Below are positions 11,701-22,358 of a DNA stretch of 64,000 nucleotides, piece after piece. The notes under the pieces are model-generated. The model was not told the DNA's origin. It ran no database searches and saw nothing but the letters and a program-made list of their open reading frames with translations. A program made the translations under genes and the position numbers. The stretch lies in NCBI GenBank assembly GCA_028622995.1, contig JAJQJQ010000058.1:992001-1056000 (forward strand), given 5' to 3'. Origin of the DNA: Panagrolaimus kolymaensis (Eukaryota > Nematoda > Chromadorea > Rhabditida > Panagrolaimidae). Numbering within the stretch: the stretch's first letter is position 1; each line of letters starts with the position of its first letter.

Positions 11701-14700
11701 TTGTAGCCCATGTAATTTTAAAATACTCCTCAATTTAGTGTAAATACTATAATCACGCCGGCATTCAAGTTCAATTAAATTACATTCGGACCTATAAGAA
11801 AAATTCCCGTAAAAATTTGAATTTTTAATAAAGTTAAAATGATGAGCGAATTGTCTTTCTGCTGCAAATTCTTTGTTAAAAAACAATTCATCAATGATCC
11901 ATTTATAAAAGCGTGAATTAAGATTTCTTATTACACCACCGAATTCTTTCTGAAACAACTTTTTTAATAACCTATTGAAAAAGTATTATATCTAGAAGTG
12001 CACAATAATAAGAAGCATGCTAATTAAGCGACCTTATAGTCAATCGTATCATTTTCCACTATAGGTACAAGTCTACTGCAAAGTAATTCATCAACTGTTG
12101 GACGATTATCAGGTTCTTTCTTCAACATCATTGATAAAATTAATTCTAATTTGTCCTTTTCTTTGACGGTTATATTTTTCGCGAAATCATGTGGGAAAAT
12201 TAAATTTTTCCATAAATTTTCTAAAACTTTATCTGTTTCCATTTGACTTTTGAGAGGACAATAAACCATAACAAAAAGAACCATTCCAAGACTAAATACA
12301 TCACATTTTGAATCATACGATTTTCCTTTTATTTTAACTTCAGGTGCTATGTAATGCGAAGTTCCAACATCATATGTTTGCGCAAATTTTTCAGGATTAA
12401 TTACTTCTTTTATTTTTATTTCATTGTTTTCAAATAAAGTTGCTATTCCAAAGTCTCCTATCTTTACCTAAATTTTAATAATTTTTTAAACAAAATGAAA
12501 GATAAAAAGTTTACTTCGATATCACCCAATCGAGTTTGAGTGAGAAAAATATTATTTGGATTTATATCTCTATGTATAATATTGTTATAATGAATATGGT
12601 TGAGACCATTTAATATTTGCCGAAAGATTTTCCAAATTAAATTATAATAATTATAATCATTTTTCAAATTTCCTGAATCAATTAACGATCGCAAATTATT
12701 TTTTTCGCAATATTCCATTTGAATATAAAGCATTCTCGGTAAAATATTTTTATCTCCGTTCATACTGTTTTTTGTACCATGAATAATGCAATCCGTGCCT
12801 CCAAAATAGCTAAAATTGTCGTCGCTACTTTCACCCGGAGATGAGGATGTGTTGATTTTTGATGAACTTTTTGTTGTCGAAAAAGATATATTCCCTTTTT
12901 CTCTCTCTTTAGAATCCTCAAATACAATGTACTCATCACTTTTCACTGAAGATTCATTGTTTGTAACTGGGGATTTTGGTATTGAAGACTGTAGGTTTTT
13001 TGCTTCTTCGGTCCATGCTGCAACATATCGTACAACATTATCATGATGCTTCAAACTGTAATCATATATGAATATAACATTAAAAAGAGTCTTTCCAACA
13101 TAAAACTACCTGGATAATAACTTTACTTCATTTATGACTTTATCTACAATAGATCCAGAATTCGTTTTTAAGTATAGCAACTTAATAGCATAATCTTTTC
13201 CATCTAATTTATTTCTTGCAGCAAAAACTTGTCCATATCCGCCCATCCCAAGAAATCTTGGAGCGTAAAACTCATTTAATAATCTTTTATGTCCAAATAG
13301 CTTAGTGTCGCACAATACACTGTCATCGGTTGGAATACCATTTGCTTCAGATACATCCAAAAAACCTTAAAATTTTTGTTATTTAGTAAAATAAAAAACT
13401 AAGAAGAACGACCTTGAGTAAGGAATTCATGTTTAAAGGACCCTGTTCATTTCATCTTTTTTGAAATTTGTTTTCAAAAACCGCGGCTGGATATTCCATC
13501 ATGCCGCAACATTGCAAAATGCAAAAGCCTTTGTTCCAATACTTAGAAAATTTTTGGATTTTTTTGTTTTTTTCTGATGATGCACATATGTAGCTACTCT
13601 TCTAAATAGCTTTACGACACTCATCATCATATTAAAAGTAATGAATATAGGTAGTATTAATGCTATAAGACTTCATCATGTAGGCGAAATTCTCAAAAAA
13701 ACAAAAAATTTTCTAAGTATTGGAACAAAGGCTTTTGCATTTTGCAATGTTGCGGCATGATGGAATATCCAGCCGCGGTTTTTGAAAACAAATTTCAAAA
13801 AAGATGAAATGAACAGGGTCCTTTAAGTAGAAAATCAATTGATCGAGGGGCTTTGCATTGTTTAATAAAGTCATTCATTAGCTCAATAAAGCTAGTTGAT
13901 AATTTTGTATTTTCTATAGTAGAAGATGGAATTAATGATGCCATTATATTTCCCAAATCAACAATGTCTTGTGACCTTTCATCGTGCTTAAATGGCTGTT
14001 TTTCAGGAGAAAATATAATAGAAGAGCCGGCTTCATTACAATCGATAATTTTGTCAAATTCATCAGACAAGTTTTTAATCTCAGAGCTAAAATTTAAAAA
14101 GTAATAAAAAAAAGTTCTTATATTAATTTACATAAAAATTGCATCGGATAAGAGCAAGTGTTTTTTCTTATTTATCCAAATGGAATTTAAATCAATATGA
14201 CCATGAAAAAGATTTTTTTCTTGCAACCATTTCATTCCAGCTAAAATTTGTGCAGCAAAACTTGGCAAATATTCTTCCTGAAAAAGGATTAGATAAAAAA
14301 AAGCATTTTAATTAAGCACTAACTATAAAAAATATGTTCTCGTTTCATTGATTTCAAATTATCTTTTAACCTACCAACTTTGTATGATCATTATTTTTTT
14401 TAGCAAGACAGTCATAATCAGATGGAATATCTTGTCCAATATAAAGAGAGTAGTTAAAGCCATTTGATTCAGCAAGTTCCTTGTTTAAAAGTATAAAAGT
14501 ATAATTTGATACAAGTGGATCAAAATTGTGTTTGTCTATTATCAAATTTACTCTACTCTTTAACAGTTTCAATCTTTCCAAAAATTGTTTAAAGTTTATT
14601 TTTTTGTTACCATGATATTCAAAAACCCATTGGGTAACAAGAACTTTTGATTTCTTCACACAATCATAAGACATCCATTCAGAACAACAATATTTATCTA

Positions 14701-14854
14701 TTCGACCTCGTCGATCAAATTCGTGTGACTTATTTCCAATATGGTAATAATCTCCATTAAATGTTTTGAAAAAAAATTCGGGGTATCTTATATCGAAAGA
14801 TCCTCTACATATACACAGCGTATGTTTTATTGCTTTTTTGTCTTTTTTTTTCAT
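8796..14854 (-). CDS. gcn-2: GCN2-type eIF2alpha kinase, interrupted by two palindromic elements
   Basis: Minus-strand exons 14375-14854, 14132-14277, 13413-14086 (element inside), 13110-13365, 12515-13055, 12033-12467, 9457-11971 (element inside), 9024-9408 and 8796-8972. Domain order is that of GCN2/EIF2AK4. A pseudokinase (HGHIDLNSI in place of HRD) is followed by an active-looking kinase: LGMGGYGQVFAA, YAIK, an acidic Ser-rich insert, HRDINPNN, IGDFGIA, IAPE. A HisRS-like region follows (VYFPSILPYPTD; VLAGGQYDNFL...AYGIDISIDNL). GCN2 phosphorylates eIF2alpha when uncharged tRNA binds the HisRS-like domain. The usual N-terminal RWD domain was not found upstream, so this copy may be N-truncated. 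Elements sit at 9703-11274 and 13437-13822. One-base phase faults occur at the A6 run 11960-11965 and at the 9408/9457 junction. The identity is clear; whether the locus is functional is not. Confidence 0.85.
9703..11274. mobile_element. Long-palindrome (foldback) element, 8-bp target duplication
   Basis: A near-perfect 1572-bp palindrome centred at 10488.5. It begins AGCCATTTTTTC and ends with the reverse complement, flanked on both sides by TTTATATA (9695-9702 and 11275-11282). Removing the element and one flank joins the GCN2 codons ...ILKVLYK to ISTASFKY. Both arms carry GCGGCCGC, unusual in such AT-rich DNA. The mirrored 87-codon frames at 9889 and 10825 are products of the symmetry and not a transposase. 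The 8-bp duplication is compatible with a non-autonomous hAT-like element, but the termini are not the usual CAGRG, so the superfamily is open. Confidence 0.88.
13437..13822. mobile_element. 386-bp palindromic MITE in a GCN2 exon, TTAA (or TA) target
   Basis: Inverted termini AGGACCCTGTTCATTTC of well over 100 bp, flanked by TTAA on both sides (13433-13436 and 13823-13826). Excision restores the GCN2 pseudokinase reading DFLLKHEFLTQG. TTAA duplication suggests a piggyBac-type mover, though TA duplication (Tc1/mariner) cannot be excluded because the flanks are symmetrical. The termini contain CCCT/GTTC and GAACAG/GG, which could act as splice donor and acceptor. Confidence 0.85.
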
Positions 14855-16496
14855 TTTAGTTACATGTAAACGATATCGTCACCATTATGTCTGATATACA
14901 AAAATATATTTTTTAATGACTCTTTGAAGTATTTTATTTTAGACATGGGGGAATTTACATGTAATTTTTTATGTAGAATCTGAATTTGACACTTTCAGAT
15001 GTATTTGTCAATATAAAAATGGCGATATTGATATAGGGTGTATCGGGTAAATTTAATTTTTATAACTTTGGACGCAACATTGTTTAAATTTAAAAGACAA
15101 AGGCCAAAATGTGTAGTTTTATATGTAATTTTTTTACGTAACAGAGAGATTTTCTTTAGTTACCACTCTTAAAAAAACTTTTGGGGCAAAAACTTAATTT
15201 GGTGAGTTAAAAATTTGCATAAATGGCCATTTTTACACAGCATTCAAAATGACTTTAGATTTTTAACACGTGACTATAATGAGGTAATGAAGAGTTGGTG
15301 CCAATTTTAGCCAGAATGGATGAGATGATCGAAATTTACAGGTCATTGAAATATGCGAAAAATTTGCATATTCAAGCCCCCATAATTAATTAATAAAAAT
15401 TTTTTCACATCCGTTTTTTGTCTAAATAAATTATTTAGGTCATGTTTTATCATAATAAATCAAAAAACATCCCAAACGCCATCAAAAAATAATCAAATTT
15501 TAATTATGAAAATTTCCCTTCCAAAAACATGGACAAGAAAAAAAAATGACCAAAAAGCAACAAAACATACACTGTGCATAAATAATACCGTGATAATGGG
15601 TTTACAAATAAATTCTCGTACATATTAATAATTATAGCTTCTAAAAATAAAATTTTTTAATTAAAAATTTATTAAATTAAAGCAAGAAAATGTGTAAAGA
15701 ATGAAAAATGATGCAAGAGAAATAATAAGCAAAATCATACTCCTCTTTCATGAGATTTTTAAAGAAAATAAATGTTGCACACATATATGTTTTTGTTGTT
15801 CGTATGATAATGTATGAATGATGAACAAGGACAGCCATAAAATTTTTATCAATATTTTTGTAGCAAGTGTGCTGCTATACATTGCTTCAGATAAAACAAT
15901 TTTTACTTGAATCTATTTCATCATTAGAGCACAATTTTTCTTTTTTTTAAAGAAACATTTGCTGCTCACTTTAAAAAAAAGTACATAATTGGAAATTTGT
16001 TACTCCGGTGAATGCAAATATATACCTAAAAACTTGCAAAGTTTTTACTTTACACAAATGCATGAATTTGGCGTCATTCCTTTAAAAGTAGATAACTAAA
16101 CACATGTTGAAGAAATGGCAGCTTTAATATTGTTTCTTTCTTCCAAGGAATATTCATCAATAATAATAATAATCCAAGAAAATTAAAGCCAGAAGAAAAG
16201 CGGGAGAAAAAGCTTTTCGAGTTCCATAAAAGTAGTCAAATTCAAGCAAAATTGGATGCTTTAGCATCTTTGATAACTTTAAACTTCCATTTTTTAAATT
16301 TTTGAACTTTAAACGTTTGTAACTTTTTTTTGTTTTTAGTCTTGTAATAGTAATGATGTTTGTTGGTTTCGGATATAATAATACCTAAAGAGAAAACAAA
16401 AGCTAAAAATGTGCTCTTTTTAATTTTGTGCTTGACAAGAGTTAAAAGAATGCAAACAACAAAGAAGTTTATTTCACAATAAACAAAAAAACAAAA
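14855..16496. other. Intergenic, no gene seen
   Basis: AT-rich, with only short open frames; no RWD domain of GCN2 could be found here. At about 16355-16430 the text (GTTTGTTGGTTTCGGATATAA ... AAATGTGCTCTTTTT) resembles the 5' end and upstream flank of the gene at 8526, so a short relic copy of that segment is present. Confidence 0.5.
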
Positions 16497-17844
16497 TTAA
16501 ACAACAGAAATGCGACATCCCCAAGTAAAACAATGTCCAGTACCGTACAATTCTGCAAGTAAATAATCATCGATTGTTACAGCCCTTCTTGGTTTAACAA
16601 AAATATCAAGATCACGATTGATGGATAAATAAAAAGGAACACTTTCAATAATTGTGAGTTGACTTGGCTTCGATGGAATTTCGCCTTTTTCGGACCACCA
16701 ACAACAACCATAGTTACTAAAAGTAAGGTTTGGCGGAATATTCTCCAGTGATTTGATAATATCAATAGTATTTTCATCAGCATATATGGTTCCTTTTAAC
16801 ATAAGTTGACCTGATTTCACAAAAACTAAAAAGAAAAAAGTGAATGAGAAAAAGATGTTAAACAAAACTACCTTGACGTGTAACAAAAATGCGTTCAATT
16901 GCTTTCCAACTATCATCATCGAAAATGTACTTGATGGGAACTGAAAAATTTACAAAGTTAATATGAAAAGTATAGCTAAAAAAACATACGAATAAAATCT
17001 TGGAAAAAAGGCTTAGTCATATCTTCAAACTTAATACATGGTAAAATATAAGCTAGATCAAATTTCATAGCTTTGAAGAAAGCTTCCGATGAGATGCCAA
17101 GATACCGATGTTTATCAAATGCCCAATCATAAACCTAAAAATAATATTCATTAAGTATTATTATACCAGGATAAAATACTTACAGCATTAAAAAGTGATT
17201 CTTCGGAATAATATGTTCTTTGAGAAGTAAGCACATCTATAATGAGTTCTTTCGAAAAACCATAATCAAAAATCATTTCAGGAGTTTTAAGACAGGTTTT
17301 AAGGACATATGAAATGATGGCTGTTTTTGATTTCATCAAAGTATACTTTTTGGTAGCTTCATAAAGATAAGTCAATGGAGTAAATTCTTGTTTAGTTGAT
17401 AGCCATTCATCACATTGATCTTTGATTCGTTGAACACCATAATATTCTGCTAAATCAACCATAGTCATAATATTATTGTTTGTAAGTTGGACTGGAGCAA
17501 AATACAAAGAGCCAAGAAACATTTTGAAGTCATGAAATGTGTAATCGTTGATTTGAATAGGAGCTTTTGATGTATACCATAGAGTTGAAAACATCTTTTC
17601 GAAGGTTTCTGAATGAGATGCAAGCATGAATTTATGAGCATGAAGTTGCTATAAAAAAGTCATTAATAAACAGTGGAATAGAAACTGAAAACAAGCTTAC
17701 TTTGCCTTCAACCTCGAAAGTTACATCAAAATTTCCTTTGTCAAGATCTTGTGATTCAAATATTTGTTGTCGTATTGGTTCAATCGTTTGTTTATCATGT
17801 TCTAAAGCAGGTGGAGGAAGATGTGGATCAGCGGATGAAACCAT
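16497..17844 (-). CDS. BTB/POZ-BACK domain protein
   Basis: Exons 17701-17844, 17184-17648, 16990-17134, 16872-16940 and 16497-16825 are all in phase, giving about 383 residues. After a proline-rich start the BTB fold reads FDVTFEVEGK / LHAHKFMLASHSETFEKMF / IQINDYTFHDFKMFLGSLYF / LAEYYGVQRIKDQCDEWL. A BACK-like helical segment follows (LIIDVLTSQRTYYSEESLF, VYDWAFDKHRYL) and then a C-terminal region (GCCWWSEKGEIPSKPSQ). Such proteins commonly act as adaptors for cullin-3 ubiquitin ligases; substrate unknown. A TTATTTTAG/G site just upstream of the start (about 17876-17884) could be a spliced-leader acceptor. Confidence 0.85.
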
Positions 17845-19289
17845 ATTTGAAGAAAATATTTGATTGTTTGTTTACCTAAAATAATGATAGAATTAGCAGC
17901 AAATATGTAAAAATTTTATAATTGTATAGCAAAACGAAAAAACAACAAAGAGAGAATAAAGAATTAAATATTGAAAAGAAGAAATACTAATTTTTGAATG
18001 CATTCAAAAATAAACTTTTTTTGCCGCTTTTTTTTAATGGATAAAAAATAACGATTTCGTTTCAGGAATATTTTAGCATGTGCAAAAAACAACAAAAATA
18101 CTCCGCAAGCATTTTTGAATACTTTTTTTCATTAACAATAAAATAAACTCTCTTTTTTCGTTTTTCGAACTTGAATATATATATATTTTTTTGTTAAAAT
18201 ATTTATTATTTATTGCAAATTTTATAAAATATAAGATGGTGTTGTAAAGCTTAATAACAAACTATTTAGTAAAAAAAACTTGCTTTGAATTTACTTGCCA
18301 CCCATGTTAGTGAATCAAAAAAGATTGAACCAAATTACAAAAAAGCTTTATAAGATTTATTAAAAAGAAGATGTTCAATCAAAAATAAAGTACGGATAAT
18401 CTTGTAGCAGAACAAAGAAAGAAGAAAATTGAATTGGAAAATATAATAATTTTTGAAGGTTTTTAGCATTACTTTTTGATAATTAAACTAAATGAATGCT
18501 AAATTTTTTGCAACTATGATTCATGCAATATCCCGGATTACAAAAAAAGAAAAAAAATTTAACTTTTGACCCTTAAACATTTGTTACCTTTTTTTGCTAT
18601 TATAAATTTTTTGGGGACCTAATTAATTCAATTCAACTCAATTTGCTGAACTCCTTTCTTCCTTCTTTCTTTTTTATGTGTATTTTACGCAAGTTATTAA
18701 TAAAACTAAATATTTAAGTGATAGACTCATACTTATTTTACTTAATTCTTTTTTTTTTGTTCCAAGTTTTTTTGTTATTCAATAAACGAAAAAATGTATA
18801 TAAAAAAACGTAAGAAAAATGAACCAGTTTTGGTCCACGCATGTTTGTTGTTCGTTCCTTTTGTCATTTAATTTTTTTTGTTTGATACATTAAAAAATAA
18901 TTTTTTTTTACTTGGTATATTTATTTTGTGGCGGTTTAAAAAGAAGTTTCATGAAGTCATTTTTTTTGTTTTGTTTCAATTTAAGAAGAAGAAAAAAGTT
19001 AAGTGTTTTTTAATGGCTGTGATTATTGGGGGAAGGTGAATGACCATCAGCCGCCGCTCATTTTTTTACTTTTTTATTGTTTGATTAATTTAATTCCTTA
19101 TTAAATAAGTTTTTTGTTGAGACGACCCGATTAATTTTTCTTCTTCTTTAAAGTTTAAAAAATTTATTTGGCTACTGTTGAATCAATTCTTTTTGGACGT
19201 AGCTCAAAATCAAAGAAAATAAATAAATCAATTATTTAATATAAAATATTTATTTATTCAATCCAAAGCAAGAAATAAAAAAAGAAAGA
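17845..19289. other. Intergenic, divergent promoter region, no gene seen
   Basis: About 1.4 kb of A/T-rich sequence between divergently transcribed genes. Only homopolymer tracts and short frames are visible. Confidence 0.5.
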
Positions 19290-19637
19290 ATGACGGACAA
19301 TAATATTTTATTATTATTTACGACTATATTTTTTTCTATTTTATCTTCATCGGATGGACAATGGGGTATGCCTCCACCTGATTTTTGTTTTGATGGGCCT
19401 AGACCTGGATTTGGTGGGTGAGGGATGGGATTTGATGATGGCGGGCCTCCACCGTGGGTGAGAAGAAGGCATTGGCGTAAGTTTTTACATAAACTACAAA
19501 AATATAATTTGCTTTTTTTATGACCATTGAACCTTTAAAATATTTAAAAATATAAGTTAATTTATTTTTTAGGCCGTCGCTTTTGTTTCCGACATCCTGA
19601 TCATCCTCGATGTTGGGGAATGGGTCCGCCGCAAGGT

Positions 19638-20485
19638 CAGAGCTGTCGATGCATCGAAATTTTTCGATTTTCGATTTCGAAGCGTCGGATCGAAATCGAA
19701 ATCGACGCATCGAAAATCGAAAATCGCGTCGAAAATCGAATCGATGCTTCTAAAAATTTTAGTCAAAATTAAGAACCCATTCAAAGTGAAATCCAAAAAT
19801 TATAAAAAAATCCATAATTATGCAAATTTGCATATTTATGACCAAAAAAGGTTTCAAAAGTAATTTTTTAACCTCTAATTAATCTCCAATAGATATCAAG
19901 TCAAATGCAAATAATTTAAAAAAAATTAAAAATCTGCATATTCAAGTGCCTTTATATCAAGTATTTCTGATTTCAAAATTAGCTAAATCGGTTTAAAATA
20001 ATCATATTCTGAAAGTTTAATATTTATAAACCCTCAAAATGTGAAAGTTTCCATATTCGGGGTTTTTACAAATTCGGCGTTATGTTACACTCTCATTAAT
20101 AATAACAAAAAATTTTGCAAATTGGTTGAGCTTTTGCAGCAAAAAAATATTTGGCACCAAAAATTTTGCTCCAAAGTCAATTTCATAGGAAGAAATGCTA
20201 CTTCGAAAAGATTCGAAAATCGAAGGTCTCGATTTTCGATTTCGATGCATCGAGTCGAAATCGAAATCGAAATTCGATGTGTCGAAACGATGCATCGAAA
20301 ATCGAGACCTTCGATTTTCGATTTCGAAGCGTCGGATCGAAATCGAAATCGAAATTCGACGCTTCGATTCGATGCATCGAAAATCGAAGCGATGCGTCGA
20401 AATCGAAGTCGACGCATCGAAAATCGAAAATCGCTTCGAAAATCGCGTCGAAAATCGCGTCGAAAATCGAAAATCGACAGCTCTG
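19638..20485. mobile_element. hAT-type MITE
   Basis: 848 bp with termini CAGAGCTGTCGAT...ATCGACAGCTCTG and an exact 8-bp target duplication CGCAAGGT (19630-19637 and 20486-20493). The CAGAG terminus plus 8-bp duplication is the hAT signature. The ends consist of dense, mutually palindromic TCGATTTTCGA/GCATCGAAAATCG subrepeats around a unique core of about 450 bp. Excision restores the host exon reading MGPPQGPGFPPPR. The several overlapping frames here are artefacts of the subrepeats. Confidence 0.9.
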
Positions 20486-20926
20486 CGCAAGGTCCAGGTT
20501 TTCCTCCACCTCGAGGTAAGTTTTTTTATTAAACATCCAAAGAAAAAAAAATAAGAGTTTATTTTTTTCCTTTCATAGGTTGGGATATGGAAGAAGGTCC
20601 ATGGGGTCCTCCACCGCAGCAACAACAGCAACAGCCTCCACCGCAACAACAAGCACCCATGCCAGCACCCGCGCCAATTCATCGCCCTGCTCCTCCTCCA
20701 CCTCCGCCAATTAGACGAATCCCAGCGCCAGCCCCAGCTCCACCACCTAGAATAATTTTACCTCCATCTATTCCAGCACCCATTTCGCCTCCATTAACTT
20801 CAGTTCCACATGGTCCACCTGGATCTTTAGCAAGATTTGTAAGGGATATAAAATTTGGTCATCTTGATCCCGCTCCTCGACAAGCTTTAATTGTATGATA
20901 GTTTTTATATTTTCATTTTATTTTAT

Positions 20927-21085
20927 ATTTTTTTGTTTGTGTTTGCAATTCAAAAAAAGAATTTGACTATTTTTTGGATTTCGAAGTAAAAAACAAATTA
21001 AAATTTTTTCATTTCTCAAAAATCTTTTTTTTAGAAATATAAAATAAAATATTTTTTTTTTTTTTGAATTGCAAACACAAATAAA
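20927..21085. repeat. Intronic inverted repeat
   Basis: Inside the intron 20893-21157, TTTGTGTTTGCAATTCAAAA and its reverse complement are separated by roughly 100 bp and could fold into a stem of about 23 bp. Confidence 0.6.
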
Positions 21086-22358
21086 TTTATTTTTTTGTAA
21101 TAAGAAAATAAAATTTTTTAAATAAATAAATAAACTTATCTTTATTTTTTTCTATAGAATTCATGTAGACGAGTTAATTGTCGATCCCAACCTCCAACCA
21201 CCATTTCCAAGCGAGCTAATGTGTTAGCAAGCGAATTACAAATACAAAGAAAATTTAATCCTCGATTAATTTCTTCAACCATTGATGCTCGATTAAATCG
21301 AATTCATCAAGTTAAACAACAACTTCTTACAACTTCGGGACTCAATACTCAAATTACACCATTGAATGATGGAACATTTGAAGAAGATGTCCTTCTCACC
21401 GACCGCTTTGGGTATCATTCATCAACATCTTCGATCAGATCGAGATGAATTTACTCGAATGGAATGGTCCAATATCAATCCACAACTTTATGATCAATTT
21501 GCTATCGCTGATGCAAATATGTATACAACGTAAGCAAAACAAAAAAAGAAGGATTAACTAACAAAATATATTTTGAAAATAGAAAATTAATTACCGAGAG
21601 TCTAGCTTAAAAAAACATTTAAACTTTTACTTTAAAATTCGGAAATTTAATTATTTTTACTGAAAGCTTTTATTTTTGGTTTTCTATTTTAGAGAACTAA
21701 TTTGTGTTAATCATTTTTTTATAGTTATGGAGTTCCTTATGATTATTATTCAATCATGCATTATCGAGCTTATGTGGCTGCCATAGATTCAAGAAGACCT
21801 ACCATGACGCCTCTTTCACAAACCGCAAGATTTTTACAAGTTTTAGGTCAACGTTCTAAATTAAGTGATCGAGATATAGAATTATTGAATTTAATGTATT
21901 GCAGCTCGGATGGTAAGTTTTTATTAGTTTTGACTTTTAAAAAAATGACACCGAAGAACGAACTTCAATTTATGGAAATGAGATTGTGACACAAGGTCCA
22001 CCCTTTTGCTTGATATCATAAAACAAAAAATTTTGCGGGTAAAAACAAGATTACAAAATTACGTTAACTTATTTTAATCTAACTCTATATTTTCACTTGT
22101 TATAAAAGTTTAAAATTTGATAATTATTTTTTTCTATAGCTCTTCCTTCAATAAATGCTACTTTTGAGAGATTTCACCAAAAATCAATAGAGAAAAAAAA
22201 TAAATTTAACTTTATTGATTGAAATATGATAAGTTCAAAAAAATTCTAAAATAGAACTGATAACAAAGTAAACATAGTTAAAAAAAAAGTCGACTCAAAA
22301 ACACGTATCCAATACCAAATTTTAATCATTTCTAACATTTCCGGATGGGCTTAATTAA

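Larger units (their letters stand above)
19290..22222 (+). pseudogene. Astacin (M12A) metalloprotease pseudogene with proline-rich N terminus
   Basis: Exons 19290-19476, 19573-20515 (element inside), 20579-20892, 21158-21529, 21725-21912 and 22140-22222. A signal peptide (ILLLFTTIFFSILSSS) is followed by a Pro/Gln-rich region and a propeptide-like motif (GTFEEDVLLT). The frame then shifts and resumes as ALGIIHQHLRSDRDEF, the second half of the astacin zinc site HExxHxxGxxHExxRxDR. Next come WSNINPQLYDQF, the Met-turn SIMHY and LGQRSKLSDRDIELLNLMY. Around 90-100 residues of the catalytic domain, including the HExxH helix, are missing, so no active protease can be made. Further faults are an in-frame TGA at 19419-19421 (unless a 51-bp intron is used) and an 848-bp MITE. 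Family identity is strong. Nematode astacins (NAS) are secreted collagen- or food-processing proteases. Confidence 0.82.

Noticed and set aside
20041..20682. Several overlapping Arg/Ser/Asp-rich open frames on both strands
   Set aside because: They arise from the TCGATTTTCGA subrepeats of the hAT MITE, which are open in many frames.
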